From: Pelagibacteraceae bacterium AG-430-P08
GTDB lineage: Bacteria > Pseudomonadota > Alphaproteobacteria > Pelagibacterales > Pelagibacteraceae
Length of the DNA: 64,000 nucleotides
Reading direction: 5' to 3'
Assembly (NCBI GenBank): GCA_003212925.1
Contig: QCOL01000003.1
Location: 26,776-90,775 of the forward strand
A program made the translations under genes and the position numbers. Below the pieces are notes generated by a model. The model saw only the letters and a program-made list of their open reading frames with translations, was not told where the DNA came from and searched no databases. Shown here in pieces: positions 37,307-48,529 of this stretch (its first letter is position 1; each line of letters opens with the position of its first letter).

Positions 37307-38254
37307 ATGAGAAAATATGAATGTCACTCTTTGATTATTGGAGGTTCTGGCCAATTCGGTATTACTTTAAAAAATCAATTAAATAAAAAAAATAAAAAAG
37401 TTATCATTACAACCAGATTTAAAAAATCTACAATTAAAAAAAAAAAATTTGAAGTTGTTGTTCTTGATATCTATAATAAAAAAAAAATTTTTAAGTTAAT
37501 TAAAAAATATGAACCCCAAAATATTTTTTATTTTGCTGGTCAGAGTTCACCGAGTATTTCTTTTGTAAAAAAAAACGAAACAATTAGAAGTAATTATATA
37601 GGATGTAAAAATGTTTTAGAAACTATTTATCAAATTAATAGAAATATTAGTTTTTTTTATGCAGCATCTTCTGAAATTTATGGAAAGATAAATGGAAAAA
37701 TTTCTCTTAAAAGTAAAAAATATCCTGTGAATCCATATGGATTAAGTAAATTAAAAGGATTGAATATAACCAAATTATATAGAGAAAAATATAACTTAAA
37801 AGCATATAACGCAATAATTTTTAATACTGAGTCTGTTTTAAGAAATAAATCTTTTCTTATACCTAAAATATGTATGGCTGCAATTAATGCCTATAAATAT
37901 AATTTGAAAACTGCATTTGGCAATTTAGATATTAAAAGAGAATGGAATTGGTGTGATGATCAGTGTGAATTATTAATCAAATTTCTGAACAAAAAACCCC
38001 AAGATTTTATAATCTCTAACGGAAAATGTTTATCTGCAAAAAAAATGCTTGAGTTTGCTTTCAATTATTTTGATTTAGATTACAAGAAGTATATTTTTAA
38101 AGATAAGAAATTACTTAGACCTGTAGATATAAAAATAAAAAAATCAAAATATGATGAGAGTTTATTAAAAAATAATATAAAAAAGAGAAACTTTATTTAT
38201 GGAAAAAAGATGATTAATTTAATGATTAAGAATTATCTTAAATCTAGTTTTTAA
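37307..38254 (+). CDS. NAD(P)-dependent nucleotide-sugar epimerase/dehydratase (GDP-mannose dehydratase-like SDR)
   Basis: 315 aa. N-terminal GGSGQFG is the Rossmann glycine motif, ASSEIYG carries the active-site Ser/Glu and NPYGLSKLKG holds the YxxxK pair. REWNWCDD corresponds to the RDWGHAKD-type block of GDP-mannose 4,6-dehydratases, so a deoxyhexose pathway is plausible. Compared with GMD it is shorter and divergent. It follows the glycosyltransferase by 9 bp. The substrate is an inference. Confidence 0.78.
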   Translation: MRKYECHSLIIGGSGQFGITLKNQLNKKNKKVIITTRFKKSTIKKKKFEVVVLDIYNKKKIFKLIKKYEPQNIFYFAGQSSPSISFVKKNETIRSNYIGCKNVLETIYQINRNISFFYAASSEIYGKINGKISLKSKKYPVNPYGLSKLKGLNITKLYREKYNLKAYNAIIFNTESVLRNKSFLIPKICMAAINAYKYNLKTAFGNLDIKREWNWCDDQCELLIKFLNKKPQDFIISNGKCLSAKKMLEFAFNYFDLDYKKYIFKDKKLLRPVDIKIKKSKYDESLLKNNIKKRNFIYGKKMINLMIKNYLKSSF

Positions 38255-38273
38255 AGTTTAAAATTTTAAATTT

Positions 38274-39131
38274 ATGAATCGAAGATTAAAAAAACTAAAA
38301 ATATTCAACTTATTTAAAAAATCAAAAAAATTTTCAATTAAGTGGAGTAATTACTTTCAGATCTATGAAAAAATATTTTCAAAATACAGAAACAAAAAAA
38401 TAAAATTTGTAGAGATAGGAGTTGCTAATGGAGGTTCTTTATTTATGTGGCAGAAATTTTTTGGTAAAAATGCCAAAATTATTGGTATTGATCTAAATCC
38501 CAAAGCAAAACAATTAGAAAAGTACGGGTTTAAAATTTATATAGGCAGTCAAAGTGATAAGAAATTTTGGGATGATTTTTATAAAAAAGAGGGAAAAATT
38601 GATTTAATTTTAGACGATGGGGGTCATAAAAACCTACAACAAATTAGTACAGTACATTATTCTTTGCCACATATTAAAGATGGTGGAAAAATTATTGTTG
38701 AGGATACAAGCTTAAGTTATGTGAAAAAAGAATTTAATAATCCATCAAAATATTCATTTATAAATTATGCTAAAAATATAATTGATATCATTCATAGAAG
38801 ATCTCCATTATTAAATAGAAAACTAAATCTTTACGCAAAAAAGATATATTTAGTAGAATTTTTTGAGTCTATAGTAGTTTTTTCTATAGATAATAAAAAA
38901 TGCTTTTTTAATAAAGAAATTAATAATGATGGTAAAAATGATGGTGCAATTGATTACAGGCATAATGAATATTTTAAAGAACTTAAAAATAAGATGGACC
39001 AAAAATATGGTCTTATGCATAAAAGAAGTTTTTTTCGAAAAATTATAAGAAAACTATTGTATAGAAATTTTATGTTTAATGTTTTAGATAATTTTAAATT
39101 AAAAAAAATTTTTAAAGAAATTAACAAATAA
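38274..39131 (+). CDS. Class I SAM-dependent methyltransferase (CmcI/TylF-like sugar O-methyltransferase)
   Basis: 285 aa. KFVEIGVANGGSLFMWQ is the SAM-binding loop and is followed by IIGIDLNPKAK, IDLILDDGGHKNLQQ and GGKIIVEDTS, the metal-dependent O-methyltransferase pattern seen in CmcI and macrocin-type enzymes. It likely methylates a sugar in a surface glycan made by the two preceding genes. The last 30 residues are strongly basic. It ends 9 bp before tRNA-Val. Confidence 0.75.
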   Translation: MNRRLKKLKIFNLFKKSKKFSIKWSNYFQIYEKIFSKYRNKKIKFVEIGVANGGSLFMWQKFFGKNAKIIGIDLNPKAKQLEKYGFKIYIGSQSDKKFWDDFYKKEGKIDLILDDGGHKNLQQISTVHYSLPHIKDGGKIIVEDTSLSYVKKEFNNPSKYSFINYAKNIIDIIHRRSPLLNRKLNLYAKKIYLVEFFESIVVFSIDNKKCFFNKEINNDGKNDGAIDYRHNEYFKELKNKMDQKYGLMHKRSFFRKIIRKLLYRNFMFNVLDNFKLKKIFKEINK

Positions 39132-39139
39132 ATATTTAA

Positions 39140-39214
39140 TGGTGGGCCGTGTTGGTTACGCTCCAACTACCCCTGCAATGTCAATGCAGTACTCTACTAT
39201 TGAGCTAACGGCCC
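39140..39214 (-). tRNA. tRNA-Val(GAC) with unusual T and D loops
   Basis: The minus strand folds as acceptor GGGCCGT/ACGGCCC, D stem GCTC/GAGT, anticodon arm CTGCA-TTGACAT-TGCAG with anticodon GAC (valine), T stem GTTGG/CCAAC and an encoded CCA. The T loop reads AGCGTAA in place of the usual TTCRANY, and the D loop AATAGTA lacks one of the two conserved Gs. All stems are intact. Confidence 0.88.
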
Positions 39215-39217
39215 AAA

Positions 39218-41044
39218 TTAACTTTCCAAAAAGCTCTTTAATTGTTTGGATCTACTTGGATGTTTTAATTTTCTTAAAGCTTTAGCTTCTATTTGTCTAA
39301 TTCTTTCTCGGGTTACTGAAAACTGTAGTCCAACTTCCTCCAGGGTATGATCTGTATTCATTCCAACACCAAACCTCATTCTTAAAACTCTTTCCTCCCT
39401 TGGAGTTAAAGTGGATAATATCTTTGTAGTCGCTTCTCCTAAATTTGATTTTATTGCCTGTTCTAATGGTGCTAATGCTTTTGTGTCTTCAATAAAATCA
39501 CCCAAACTACTATCTTCCTCATCACCAACTGGCTTTTCTAGAGAAACTGGCTCTTTTGAAATTTTTAATACTTTTCTCACTTTATCAAGTGGCATTCTTA
39601 ACTTTTTTGCTAATTCCTCTGGGGTTGCTTCTCTTCCAAACTCACTCAATATAAGTCTCTGTGTTCTTACGATCTTGTTTATAGTTTCAATCATATGAAC
39701 TGGAATACGAATTGTTCTTGCTTGATCAGCAATAGATCTTGTTATTGCTTGTCTTATCCACCATGTAGCATATGTTGAAAACTTATATCCTCTTCTGTAT
39801 TCAAACTTATCTACAGCTTTCATTAATCCAATATTTCCTTCTTGGATTAGATCTAAAAATTGAAGACCTCTGTTGGTATATTTTTTTGCAATTGAAATAA
39901 CTAATCTAAGATTTGCTTCTACCATCTCTTTTTTTGCAATTCTCGACTCCTTTTCTCCTTTTTGAACTCTGCTAACTAATTTTTTAAAATCAGTCACAGA
40001 CATTCCTAACTTATGACTAATCTCAATTAACCTCTCTCTTATATTTTTAAAATTGTCTTTATTTTTAATGAAAAATTGCTTCCATAAGGTATTGGTATCT
40101 AAAAATTTTTTTAATTTTGGATTTATTTCATTTCCAATATAAAATTTAATAAATTCATTTCTTGGTATTTTTTGATCCATAGCCAATCTTAAAAGATTCC
40201 CCTCTAATGATATTATTTTTTTATTTTCTATATAGTGTTTTTGCACAAGGTCCTCTAATACTGATGGTGATAATTGAAGAGATTTTATACTTTCTAAAAT
40301 ACCACTTACTATTTTTTCATAACCTTTTTCTTTAGATGATGAAAAAGTCTCAGAATTTAAAACACAATCAAGTTTTTCTTTCTGGTACTTAATCAACTTA
40401 CGGTATTCTTTGGTAAGTAAATGTACTGTTTTTAAAACTTTTGGTTTTATTTCAGACTCCATTGCTGCAAGAGTTGGATTAAACTCCTCATCACTATCAT
40501 CACTAGAACTATCATCTTTTTCATCTTCTCCAGCATTCTTTTGTTTTGCACTTGGACCTGTATTTTCATCTTCCATATAATTCGTATCGATATCGATTAT
40601 TTCTCTTACAAGAATTTCATCTTTCTGTAATTTTTCATTCCAATCAAAAAATTGTTGGGCAGTTATTGGGCTCTGAGAAAGAGCAATTAACATTACATCT
40701 TTTCCCGCTTCTATTCTTTTTGCGATTGCTATCTCACCTTCTCTAGAAAGCAATTCAACACCGCCCATTTCTCTCAGATACATCCTTATTGGATCATCAC
40801 TTTTCTCTATTGTTTTGCCTTCTTCTTTAGATGAATTTTCTTTTTTTCTTAAAACTTTATAATCTGATTTTTTTTCTACCAGTGCAATTCCCTCATCCAA
40901 AATATGGATAAAAGCTTGGTTTAAGTTTTCATCTGAAAGATTTCTTTTTCCTAAAGATTTGCTCAATTCCTCATGAGTTATGAAACCACGGTGAACTCCA
41001 CGGCCCATTAATCTAGCAAACGATTTTGTAATTATTCTTTCCAC
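39218..41044 (-). CDS. rpoD: RpoD, primary sigma factor (sigma-70)
   Basis: 608 aa. Region 1.1 is at the N terminus ([20 protein letters not shown]), an acidic non-conserved region follows, then 2.3/2.4 ([20 protein letters not shown]), region 3 and region 4.2 ([20 protein letters not shown]). It directs RNA polymerase to the vegetative promoters seen elsewhere in this window. The start is GTG at 41042-41044; an in-frame TAA three codons upstream leaves no earlier choice. It lies downstream of dnaG and yqeY as in many alphaproteobacteria. Confidence 0.97.
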   Translation of the reverse strand: MERIITKSFARLMGRGVHRGFITHEELSKSLGKRNLSDENLNQAFIHILDEGIALVEKKSDYKVLRKKENSSKEEGKTIEKSDDPIRMYLREMGGVELLSREGEIAIAKRIEAGKDVMLIALSQSPITAQQFFDWNEKLQKDEILVREIIDIDTNYMEDENTGPSAKQKNAGEDEKDDSSSDDSDEEFNPTLAAMESEIKPKVLKTVHLLTKEYRKLIKYQKEKLDCVLNSETFSSSKEKGYEKIVSGILESIKSLQLSPSVLEDLVQKHYIENKKIISLEGNLLRLAMDQKIPRNEFIKFYIGNEINPKLKKFLDTNTLWKQFFIKNKDNFKNIRERLIEISHKLGMSVTDFKKLVSRVQKGEKESRIAKKEMVEANLRLVISIAKKYTNRGLQFLDLIQEGNIGLMKAVDKFEYRRGYKFSTYATWWIRQAITRSIADQARTIRIPVHMIETINKIVRTQRLILSEFGREATPEELAKKLRMPLDKVRKVLKISKEPVSLEKPVGDEEDSSLGDFIEDTKALAPLEQAIKSNLGEATTKILSTLTPREERVLRMRFGVGMNTDHTLEEVGLQFSVTRERIRQIEAKALRKLKHPSRSKQLKSFLES

Positions 41045-41111
41045 AGCAAATTAAGTTTGAGAGACTTATATAATATCAAATCAGCAAAAATCCATTGCTA
41101 ATTTACTAAGA

Positions 41112-42887
41112 TTAATTAGATTTTCTCTCGTTTTTAAGCTCTTTTAGCTTATTAAAGGTTGTTTCACTCATATCCTTTGAAAACTTCGATTCTAACTCTT
41201 GAATTCTCAACTCTAGTCCATGATTAAAAAGATCTTTAGAAATATCATCAAGCAATTCTATAACTTGATTATCATTTTTAGGTTTATTTTTGATTATATG
41301 TTTAATTGGTGCAAATTTATTAATCTTATCAAGTAGCTGTTTATCCAAATTAAGATCTTCAATACTTATTTGATTATCAGACTTAAATTTTGAAATAATA
41401 GAACCAAATATTTGCTTATTTATTTCAGTAAATATTTTGATGTTTTCAATAAGATGAATATTTTCCTGAAATAAAGATAAATTATTTAATATCAAATATA
41501 ATAAAGAAAACTCTTTTAACTCTACACCAGTAATTGCCTGGCTTTCACTAAAAATTTTCTTAGTAGAGTCAAGAGATTTTGTTTTTCTTACAAAGAATTT
41601 ACTTTTATTTTGATTAAAATGTGGTGTTAATTCTGCAATTTTCTCTAAAAAAAATTCAAGAACGTATTTTTTAATAAAATTATCTTTAATTGTATTTGTT
41701 ATTGATCTTAGTTTTTTCTCAAATATTGCCATTGAAGAGGGGTTGTTTTCAGTAAGCTTTTTATAATGACTGAAAATGAATTGATGAATTGGTAATTTGT
41801 TCTTTTCTGTAAAATCTAAAAAGTAATTTTTGCCTTTTTTATTTACAAAACTATCAGGATCTTCTTTATCTGGTAAAAATAAAAAAGATATTTGTTTTTC
41901 TGGTTTCAATTCTTTCAAGGAATTTTCTGCAGCTCTTAAAGCAGCTTTATAACCACTTTCATCTCCGTCAAAACAGATTATGATATCATCAAAGAACTGA
42001 TTCAATGTTAAAATTTGTTTATCAGTTAAAGAGGTACCAAGATTTGCAACAACGTTCTCAACTCCATTTTTACTTAAACCAACTACATCCATATAACCCT
42101 CAACCAAAAAAATATGATTTAACTTATTAGATAATTTTCTTGCCTGGTCTAAATTATAAAGACTCGAACCTTTTTTAAAAAAATTTGTCTCGGGTGAATT
42201 AATATATTTTGCTAGATAATCTAAATTTTCTATAATTCTACCACCCAAAGCTATTGGCTGTCCTGAAATATTATTTATTGGAAATATTAATCTTCCTTTG
42301 AATCTCTCTACACAAGTTTTTTTCTTTTCATCAAAATAAAATAAACCACTTTCAAATAAAGTTTTTTCACTGAATTCTTTTTTAATCATATCAAAAAAGC
42401 TTGGATTTTTGTCAACAAAACCAATTTTAAATTTCTTAACTTCATCTTTGGTTAATGATCTATTCTTTAAATAAGCTCTGGCATTTGTGAGTTTTTCATT
42501 TTTTAAAAGCTTATTATGATAATAATCAACATACTTACTATAAATTGATAAATACTCTTTCCATTTTTTTTCTCTCTCCTCATCTTGTTTTGTAAATAAA
42601 TATGGTTGCATTCCTGCAATATTAGCAAGATATTTTACTGCTTCTCCAAATCTTAAATTTTGGGTTTTCATAACAAAATCAAAAATATTTCCGTGCTCTG
42701 AAGTTGCAAAACAATGATAAAATTCTTTTTCATCATTAACTGTAAATGAAGGTGTCTTCTCATTTTTAAACGGTGATAGTCCAACAAACTCTTTTCCTCT
42801 TTTTTTTAAAGCTACAACTTTTGAAACAACATTAGAAACTTTAAGACGAGTTTTAATTTCATCTAAATATTCTTTTGGATATTTCAT
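41112..42887 (-). CDS. dnaG: DNA primase
   Basis: 591 aa. The N-terminal CHC2-type domain is recognisable (GLSPFKNEKTPSFTV, FYHCFATSEHGNIFDF), followed by the RNA polymerase domain with TOPRIM motifs FLVEGYMDV and DIIICFDGDESGYKAA. It makes primers for Okazaki fragments. Of the four zinc ligands only the Cys in FYHC remains: the first Cys is Ser, the His is Lys, and the last Cys is Thr. Its start overlaps the yqeY stop by one base. rpoD follows after 67 bp. Confidence 0.95.
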   Translation of the reverse strand: MKYPKEYLDEIKTRLKVSNVVSKVVALKKRGKEFVGLSPFKNEKTPSFTVNDEKEFYHCFATSEHGNIFDFVMKTQNLRFGEAVKYLANIAGMQPYLFTKQDEEREKKWKEYLSIYSKYVDYYHNKLLKNEKLTNARAYLKNRSLTKDEVKKFKIGFVDKNPSFFDMIKKEFSEKTLFESGLFYFDEKKKTCVERFKGRLIFPINNISGQPIALGGRIIENLDYLAKYINSPETNFFKKGSSLYNLDQARKLSNKLNHIFLVEGYMDVVGLSKNGVENVVANLGTSLTDKQILTLNQFFDDIIICFDGDESGYKAALRAAENSLKELKPEKQISFLFLPDKEDPDSFVNKKGKNYFLDFTEKNKLPIHQFIFSHYKKLTENNPSSMAIFEKKLRSITNTIKDNFIKKYVLEFFLEKIAELTPHFNQNKSKFFVRKTKSLDSTKKIFSESQAITGVELKEFSLLYLILNNLSLFQENIHLIENIKIFTEINKQIFGSIISKFKSDNQISIEDLNLDKQLLDKINKFAPIKHIIKNKPKNDNQVIELLDDISKDLFNHGLELRIQELESKFSKDMSETTFNKLKELKNERKSN

Positions 42888-43348
42888 TATTTATTTAATA
42901 ATTGTTTTAATAAGACACCAGCTTTTGAAAAATCAATTTCATCTGCATGCTTTTTTTTTAATTCACCCATTACTTTTCCCATGTCTTTAATAGAGTTTGC
43001 ACCTAATTTTGAAATAATTTCCTCACATATCTTTTTAGTTTCTTCTTCATTCAACTGTTTAGGGAGAAAACTTGAAAGAATATTAAATTCGTTCTGCTCA
43101 ATTTCAAGAAGATCAGAACGATTATTTTTTTTATAAATATCAATTGATTCGGTTCTTTGCTTCATCATTTTTTTTAATAATTTTTTTATATCTTCATCAT
43201 CTGTATCTTTTTTGTTAGGGCCAGACCTATTTAAAATATCGAGATCCTTAATTGATGATAGAATTAACCTATAAGTTGAGATTTTAATCTTATCTTTAGA
43301 TTTTAAGGCATTTTTATATTCTGTTTCAATTGTATCTTTTAAAGACAT
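42887..43348 (-). CDS. YqeY-family (GatB/YqeY domain) protein
   Basis: 153 aa. The core MKQRTESIDIYKKNNRSDLLEIEQNEFNIL and FLPKQLNEEE-type segment and the C-terminal KDMGKVMGELKKKHADEIDFSKAG are the YqeY pattern, homologous to the tRNA-binding tail of GatB. The function is not settled; a role in tRNA-dependent amidation quality control has been proposed for the domain. It overlaps dnaG by 1 bp, the standard order. It diverges from carA over 126 bp. Confidence 0.88.
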   Translation of the reverse strand: MSLKDTIETEYKNALKSKDKIKISTYRLILSSIKDLDILNRSGPNKKDTDDEDIKKLLKKMMKQRTESIDIYKKNNRSDLLEIEQNEFNILSSFLPKQLNEEETKKICEEIISKLGANSIKDMGKVMGELKKKHADEIDFSKAGVLLKQLLNK

Positions 43349-43474
43349 AATTTTTTAATCTACTTTAAAGAAAAAATTCTTCAAAAGAAAAATTGTTTTT
43401 TTACAATTATATAATACATCTCTGTTGCGATAATAAACCAATTATTGTATTAACCTTTAACTTATGAGTTGTAA

Positions 43475-44668
43475 TTGATCAAAAAAGTAAAAAAAGCTCA
43501 CATAAAAAATTCTCAAAAAAATACTGGTATTTTAGTTTTAGAAAATAAGAAAATTTTTAAAGGAATCGGGATTGGATACCAGGGAGAAGCAACTGGAGAA
43601 GTTTGCTTTAATACATCATTAACAGGATACCAAGAAATAATATCTGACCCATCTTATGCTGGGCAAATAATAAATTTTACCTTTCCTCACATTGGAAATG
43701 TGGGGACAAATAAAGAAGATTTCGAGTCTGATAAAATATGGACTAAAGGTGTTATTTTTAATTCTGAAATAACATCACCATCAAACTATAGATCTTTTCA
43801 ACATTTAGATACTTGGTTAAAAAAAAATAAAATAGTTGGAATTACTGGACTTGATACAAGAAGTTTAACGAATTTTATTAGAGACAAAGGGGCTCCAAAA
43901 GGAACCATTGCTCACTCAAAAAAAAGTAAATTTAATATTAACAAACTTACTAATTCTACAATTAAATGGAGTGGGCTAAAAAATTTAGATCTAGCAGAAA
44001 AAGTTACTACACAAAAAAATTATATTTGGAAAGGGCTTAAAACTTGGAGAAAAGAACATGGCTTTAGAAAAAATAATCAAAATTCATTTCATGTAGTCGC
44101 CATAGATTATGGAATAAAAAAAAATATTTTAAGATATTTTTCTGATTTTAAATGTAAAGTTACTGTAGTTTCATGTAAAACCACTGCAGAAAAAATTTTA
44201 TCTCTAAAACCTAATGGTGTCTTCTTATCTAATGGTCCTGGTGATCCAGCTGCGACAGGAAAATATGCTATTAAAATAATTCAAGATCTTATTAAAAAGA
44301 AAATCCCATTATTTGGTATTTGCCTTGGTCATCAGATACTCGCACTTGCATTAGGTGGTAAAACAAAAAAAATGAAGTTAGGTCACAGAGGAGCAAATCA
44401 TCCAGTTAAAAATTTAATTAATGAAAATGTCGAGATTACTAGCCAAAATCATGGTTTTGAAGTTGTTACAGAAAATTTACCAAAAAATATTCAGATTACC
44501 CATAAATCTTTATTCGATAATAGTATTGAGGGAATAAGATTAAAAAATAATCCAGTATTCTCAGTTCAATATCACCCGGAATCAAATCCAGGACCACAAG
44601 ATAGTGTCTATTTATTCCAGGAATTTATTAACAACATGAAAAAAAATGGCAAAAAGAAAAGATCTTAA
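43475..44668 (+). CDS. carA: Carbamoyl-phosphate synthase small subunit
   Basis: 397 aa. The N-terminal CarA domain ([21 protein letters not shown]) precedes a class I glutamine amidotransferase domain with nucleophile C283 in FGICLGHQ and the His/Glu in QYHPES. It supplies ammonia to CarB. The start must be the TTG at 43475: a TAA lies immediately upstream in frame and no Met follows early in the protein. A TATAAT at 43410-43415 may be its -10 box, but the -35 is weak. It overlaps carB by 23 bp. Confidence 0.95.
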   Translation: MIKKVKKAHIKNSQKNTGILVLENKKIFKGIGIGYQGEATGEVCFNTSLTGYQEIISDPSYAGQIINFTFPHIGNVGTNKEDFESDKIWTKGVIFNSEITSPSNYRSFQHLDTWLKKNKIVGITGLDTRSLTNFIRDKGAPKGTIAHSKKSKFNINKLTNSTIKWSGLKNLDLAEKVTTQKNYIWKGLKTWRKEHGFRKNNQNSFHVVAIDYGIKKNILRYFSDFKCKVTVVSCKTTAEKILSLKPNGVFLSNGPGDPAATGKYAIKIIQDLIKKKIPLFGICLGHQILALALGGKTKKMKLGHRGANHPVKNLINENVEITSQNHGFEVVTENLPKNIQITHKSLFDNSIEGIRLKNNPVFSVQYHPESNPGPQDSVYLFQEFINNMKKNGKKKRS

Positions 44669-47600
44669 AAAAATTTTAGTTGTAGGCGCTGGCCCAATTA
44701 TCATTGGTCAAGCATGTGAATTTGATTATTCAGGTACCCAGGCTTGTAAGGCATTAAAAGACGAAGGATATAAAGTTGTTTTAATTAATTCAAATCCAGC
44801 AACAATTATGACAGATCCTGATGTTGCTGATAAAACTTACATTGAACCTATTACTTTAGAAGTTTTAGAAAAAATTCTCAAAAAAGAAAAACCAGATGCA
44901 ATTCTTCCTACTATGGGTGGCCAAACTGCTCTTAACCTTGCAATGGAAGCAGAGAAAAAAGGAATTTTAAAAAAATATAAAATTGAATTAATTGGTGCAA
45001 ATTCTAAAGCTATTTCCAATGCAGAAGACAGAAAGAAGTTTAGAAAAAATATGATTGATATTGGTTTAGATCTTCCAAAATCTGAAATTGTGAACAATAT
45101 AAATCAAGCATCAAAAGTTTTAAAAAAAATTGGTTTGCCAGCAATAATTAGGCCAGCTTTTACGCTTGGAGGTCTAGGAGGAGGAATAGCAAAAAATAAA
45201 AAGGATTACCTTAAAATTATCAAAAATGGCTTACACGAGTCTCCTGTAAGCCAAGTACTAGTTGAAGAGTGCTTAGAAGGTTGGAAAGAATTTGAAATGG
45301 AGGTCATAAGGGATAAAAAAGATAATTGTATAATTATTTGTTCAATAGAAAATGTAGATCCAATGGGAATACATACTGGAGACTCCGTCACAGTTGCTCC
45401 TGCATTAACTTTAACTGATAAGGAATATCAAGTAATGCGAAATGCTTCTATTGCATGTTTGAGGAAAATTGGAGTTGAGACGGGCGGCTCAAATGTTCAA
45501 TTTGCAATAAATCCTAAAAATGGGCGAATGGTAATAATTGAGATGAACCCTAGAGTATCAAGATCATCAGCGCTTGCATCAAAAGCAACTGGATTTCCGA
45601 TTGCCAAAGTTGCTGCAAAACTTGCAGTTGGATATACGTTAGATGAATTAAAAAATGAAATTACTAAAGTTACTCCAGCATCATTTGAGCCAAGTATAGA
45701 CTATGTAGTAACCAAAATTCCAAGATTTACTTTTGAAAAATTTTCAACTTCTCCCGCAATTTTAGGCACATCAATGAAATCAGTAGGGGAAGCAATGGCA
45801 ATCGGAAGAAATTTTAAAGAGTCTCTTCAAAAAGCATTGGTTTCTCTTGAGACTGGTTTTTCAGGATTAGACAGAATATTTAATCTAAATAAAAGACAAA
45901 TTGAAAAAAAACTAAAAGAAAATATTCCAAATAAAATCTTACTTGTTGCAGAAGCAATGAGGAAAAAAATTAAGCTTAAAAGAATTTATAATTTATCAAA
46001 AATCGATCCGTGGTTCTTAAACCAAATTAAAGAAATAATAGATAATGAAATTAAGATCAAAATTAATGGATTGCCTAAAAATTTTGATGATTTTAACAAA
46101 ATAAAATCAATAGGTTTTTCAGATAAAAAGCTTTCTGAGCTATCAAATTTATCTGAAGACATTGTGAGAAAAAAAAGAACTACACTCAAAATTTTACCAG
46201 TATTTAAAAAAGTTGATACTTGTGCTGCAGAATTCAAATCCTTCACACCATACATGTACTCAACATATCAAAGAAATTTTTCAATAAATTCAGAATGTGA
46301 AGCCGACCCGAGTGTTAAGAAAAAAATTATAATATTAGGTGGAGGGCCCAATAGAATAGGACAAGGAATAGAATTTGATTATTGCTGTTGTCAAGCCAGT
46401 TTTGCCTTAAAGGCTGCTGGTTTCGAAACAGTTATGGTTAATTGTAATCCTGAGACTGTCTCAACAGATTATGACACTAGCGATAGATTATATTTTGAGC
46501 CTTTAAAAGAAGAATATGTTTTCAATATTATAAAGAGAGAGAAGGAAAAAGGGAATTTAGTCGGTATCATTACGCAATTTGGTGGTCAAACTCCAATTAA
46601 ATTAGCAAAATTTTTACATGATAATAATCTTCCAATTTTAGGAACTCAATACTCATCTATTGATCTAGCAGAAGATAGAGATAGATTTAGAAAACTTTTA
46701 GAAAAATTAAACTTAAATCAAGCTGAAAGTGGAATTGCAAAAAATTTTAAACAAGCAATTGAAATATCTGAAAAAATTGGTTTGCCTTTAATGGTTAGAC
46801 CTTCATACGTTCTTGGGGGAAGGGCGATGGAAATTGTTTATGAAAAAAGTCAATTAAAAAATTTTGTAGAGGAAGCATTTAAAGCAGCAGAAAAAAATCC
46901 AATTCTTATTGATAAATTTTTAGATCATGCAATGGAGGTAGATGTTGATGCTATATCAGATGGTAAAGAAGTGCATGTGGCTGGCATCATGCAGCATATA
47001 GAGGAAGCAGGAATTCATTCTGGGGACTCGGCTTGCAGCTTGCCGCCTGTTTCCATAAAACCTTTTTTACTAAAAGAAATTGAGAAACAAACAAAAAATT
47101 TAGCCCTGGCTCTGAAAGTAAAAGGTTTCATGAATGTTCAATTTGCAATAAAAAAAGATGAAATTTTTGTTATTGAAGTAAATCCAAGAGCTAGTCGGAC
47201 TGTTCCATTTGTATCAAAAGCTAAAGGAATATCATTAGCAAAGATAGCCTCGAGAGTTATGGCTGGTGAAAAACTTTCAAAATTTAATTTAAAAGACAAA
47301 TCTAAAGGAATGTTTGCCGTGAAAGAGGCTGTTTTTCCGTTTAATAAATTTCCAAACAGTGATCTATTGTTAGGTCCAGAAATGAAATCAACTGGAGAGG
47401 TGATGGGATTTGACAAAAATTTTGGAATGGCATACGCAAAAAGCCAGATAGCATCGTCTAATTCGTTACCTACAAATGGACTGGCTTTTTTATCATTAAA
47501 AGATTCTCATAAAGATGAAGGTTTAGAGCTTGCAAAAGAACTCTTGAAACTAAAATTCCATTTGTGTGCTACAAAAGGAACAGCCGAATACATTAAAAAA

Positions 47601-47870
47601 CATGGCATGAGTTGTAAAATTATAAATAAAGTAAGTAGTGGATCACCTCATATCGTTGATGTTCTCGACTCCAAAAAAATAGCTTTGGTAATTAATACTG
47701 GTGGGGGCAATACAGAACATAGATTAAACGATGCTATTGCTTTAAGAAGAGCAACACTTAAAAATAAAGTGCCCTACTGTACTAATATGTCAACAGCGCT
47801 TGCATGTATTGAGGGTATTAAATCACTTAAAACAAAAAAATTAGAGGTGACGTCTCTACAAAATATTTAA
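44646..47870 (+). CDS. carB: Carbamoyl-phosphate synthase large subunit
   Basis: 1074 aa, standard length. Two homologous ATP-grasp halves are visible: [20 protein letters not shown] near the start and [17 protein letters not shown] at about residue 560. Each half contains the lid and metal blocks ([34 protein letters not shown]). The C-terminal MGS-like allosteric domain includes [10 protein letters not shown]. It makes carbamoyl phosphate for pyrimidines and arginine. It overlaps carA by 23 bp and the convergent oxygenase gene by 4 bp. Confidence 0.98.
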   Translation: MAKRKDLKKILVVGAGPIIIGQACEFDYSGTQACKALKDEGYKVVLINSNPATIMTDPDVADKTYIEPITLEVLEKILKKEKPDAILPTMGGQTALNLAMEAEKKGILKKYKIELIGANSKAISNAEDRKKFRKNMIDIGLDLPKSEIVNNINQASKVLKKIGLPAIIRPAFTLGGLGGGIAKNKKDYLKIIKNGLHESPVSQVLVEECLEGWKEFEMEVIRDKKDNCIIICSIENVDPMGIHTGDSVTVAPALTLTDKEYQVMRNASIACLRKIGVETGGSNVQFAINPKNGRMVIIEMNPRVSRSSALASKATGFPIAKVAAKLAVGYTLDELKNEITKVTPASFEPSIDYVVTKIPRFTFEKFSTSPAILGTSMKSVGEAMAIGRNFKESLQKALVSLETGFSGLDRIFNLNKRQIEKKLKENIPNKILLVAEAMRKKIKLKRIYNLSKIDPWFLNQIKEIIDNEIKIKINGLPKNFDDFNKIKSIGFSDKKLSELSNLSEDIVRKKRTTLKILPVFKKVDTCAAEFKSFTPYMYSTYQRNFSINSECEADPSVKKKIIILGGGPNRIGQGIEFDYCCCQASFALKAAGFETVMVNCNPETVSTDYDTSDRLYFEPLKEEYVFNIIKREKEKGNLVGIITQFGGQTPIKLAKFLHDNNLPILGTQYSSIDLAEDRDRFRKLLEKLNLNQAESGIAKNFKQAIEISEKIGLPLMVRPSYVLGGRAMEIVYEKSQLKNFVEEAFKAAEKNPILIDKFLDHAMEVDVDAISDGKEVHVAGIMQHIEEAGIHSGDSACSLPPVSIKPFLLKEIEKQTKNLALALKVKGFMNVQFAIKKDEIFVIEVNPRASRTVPFVSKAKGISLAKIASRVMAGEKLSKFNLKDKSKGMFAVKEAVFPFNKFPNSDLLLGPEMKSTGEVMGFDKNFGMAYAKSQIASSNSLPTNGLAFLSLKDSHKDEGLELAKELLKLKFHLCATKGTAEYIKKHGMSCKIINKVSSGSPHIVDVLDSKKIALVINTGGGNTEHRLNDAIALRRATLKNKVPYCTNMSTALACIEGIKSLKTKKLEVTSLQNI

Positions 47871-48529
47871 TCAACCTTCCAATCAGTTTTAAATGTAACA
47901 TAATTGACTTGAATACATCGTCTCTCTTTAACAATTTTTTTCTTTTCCATTCCGTGCCATGTATTTGGACCGCTTGTAAATAAATAACCATAATTATGTT
48001 TGTAGGGAACAGTTTTAACTTTTTCTAATTTTTCATTATAAAAATCAGTGCCTAGTTCCTCTGATTCATTTGCATTATTTACAAAAATAAGTCCTGACAT
48101 TAATTTTTCTTTAATGTCACAGTGAGGCTTTAACCAAAAACCTTCACGATCACAAATAACTTCAAGTCTGACATATGAACTGGATAAATCTTTATTAATC
48201 ATTTTGGAGATCGTTTCGCATGTTTCTTTAGATTGAAGTTCATTAATGAATTTTACTAAATGTGGAAATTGAGAAGCATTTTCTTTTGTAACAAAACATC
48301 TAAATTTTATTGCCTTACCGCCTGAAGCTATGCCTTCTCTAAATTCGGCGGCACCACCATCAATTGCTCTTGTACCATCATAATTGAGATTATGTTTGCT
48401 TACATCGGGAATGTCTGCACCTTCTATTTCTTTAATAGCTTCTTCACTTAAAGCATTATTATATTCCCAGTGATTAAATGGGAATTCATGCTTTTTTGAG
48501 TTTTTCACTATAGAATTAAGAAAAGTCAT
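47867..48529 (-). CDS. 2-oxoglutarate/Fe(II)-dependent oxygenase-like protein
   Basis: 220 aa. The sequence [20 protein letters not shown] supplies an HxD pair, and [21 protein letters not shown] supplies the distal His and the Arg that would bind 2-oxoglutarate, in the jelly-roll order of prolyl-4-hydroxylase-like enzymes. The substrate is unknown. The gene overlaps the 3' end of the ELM1-like gene by 14 bp, so the two are probably made together; a link to a glycan or protein modification is possible but not shown. Confidence 0.72.
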   Translation of the reverse strand: MTFLNSIVKNSKKHEFPFNHWEYNNALSEEAIKEIEGADIPDVSKHNLNYDGTRAIDGGAAEFREGIASGGKAIKFRCFVTKENASQFPHLVKFINELQSKETCETISKMINKDLSSSYVRLEVICDREGFWLKPHCDIKEKLMSGLIFVNNANESEELGTDFYNEKLEKVKTVPYKHNYGYLFTSGPNTWHGMEKKKIVKERRCIQVNYVTFKTDWKVD

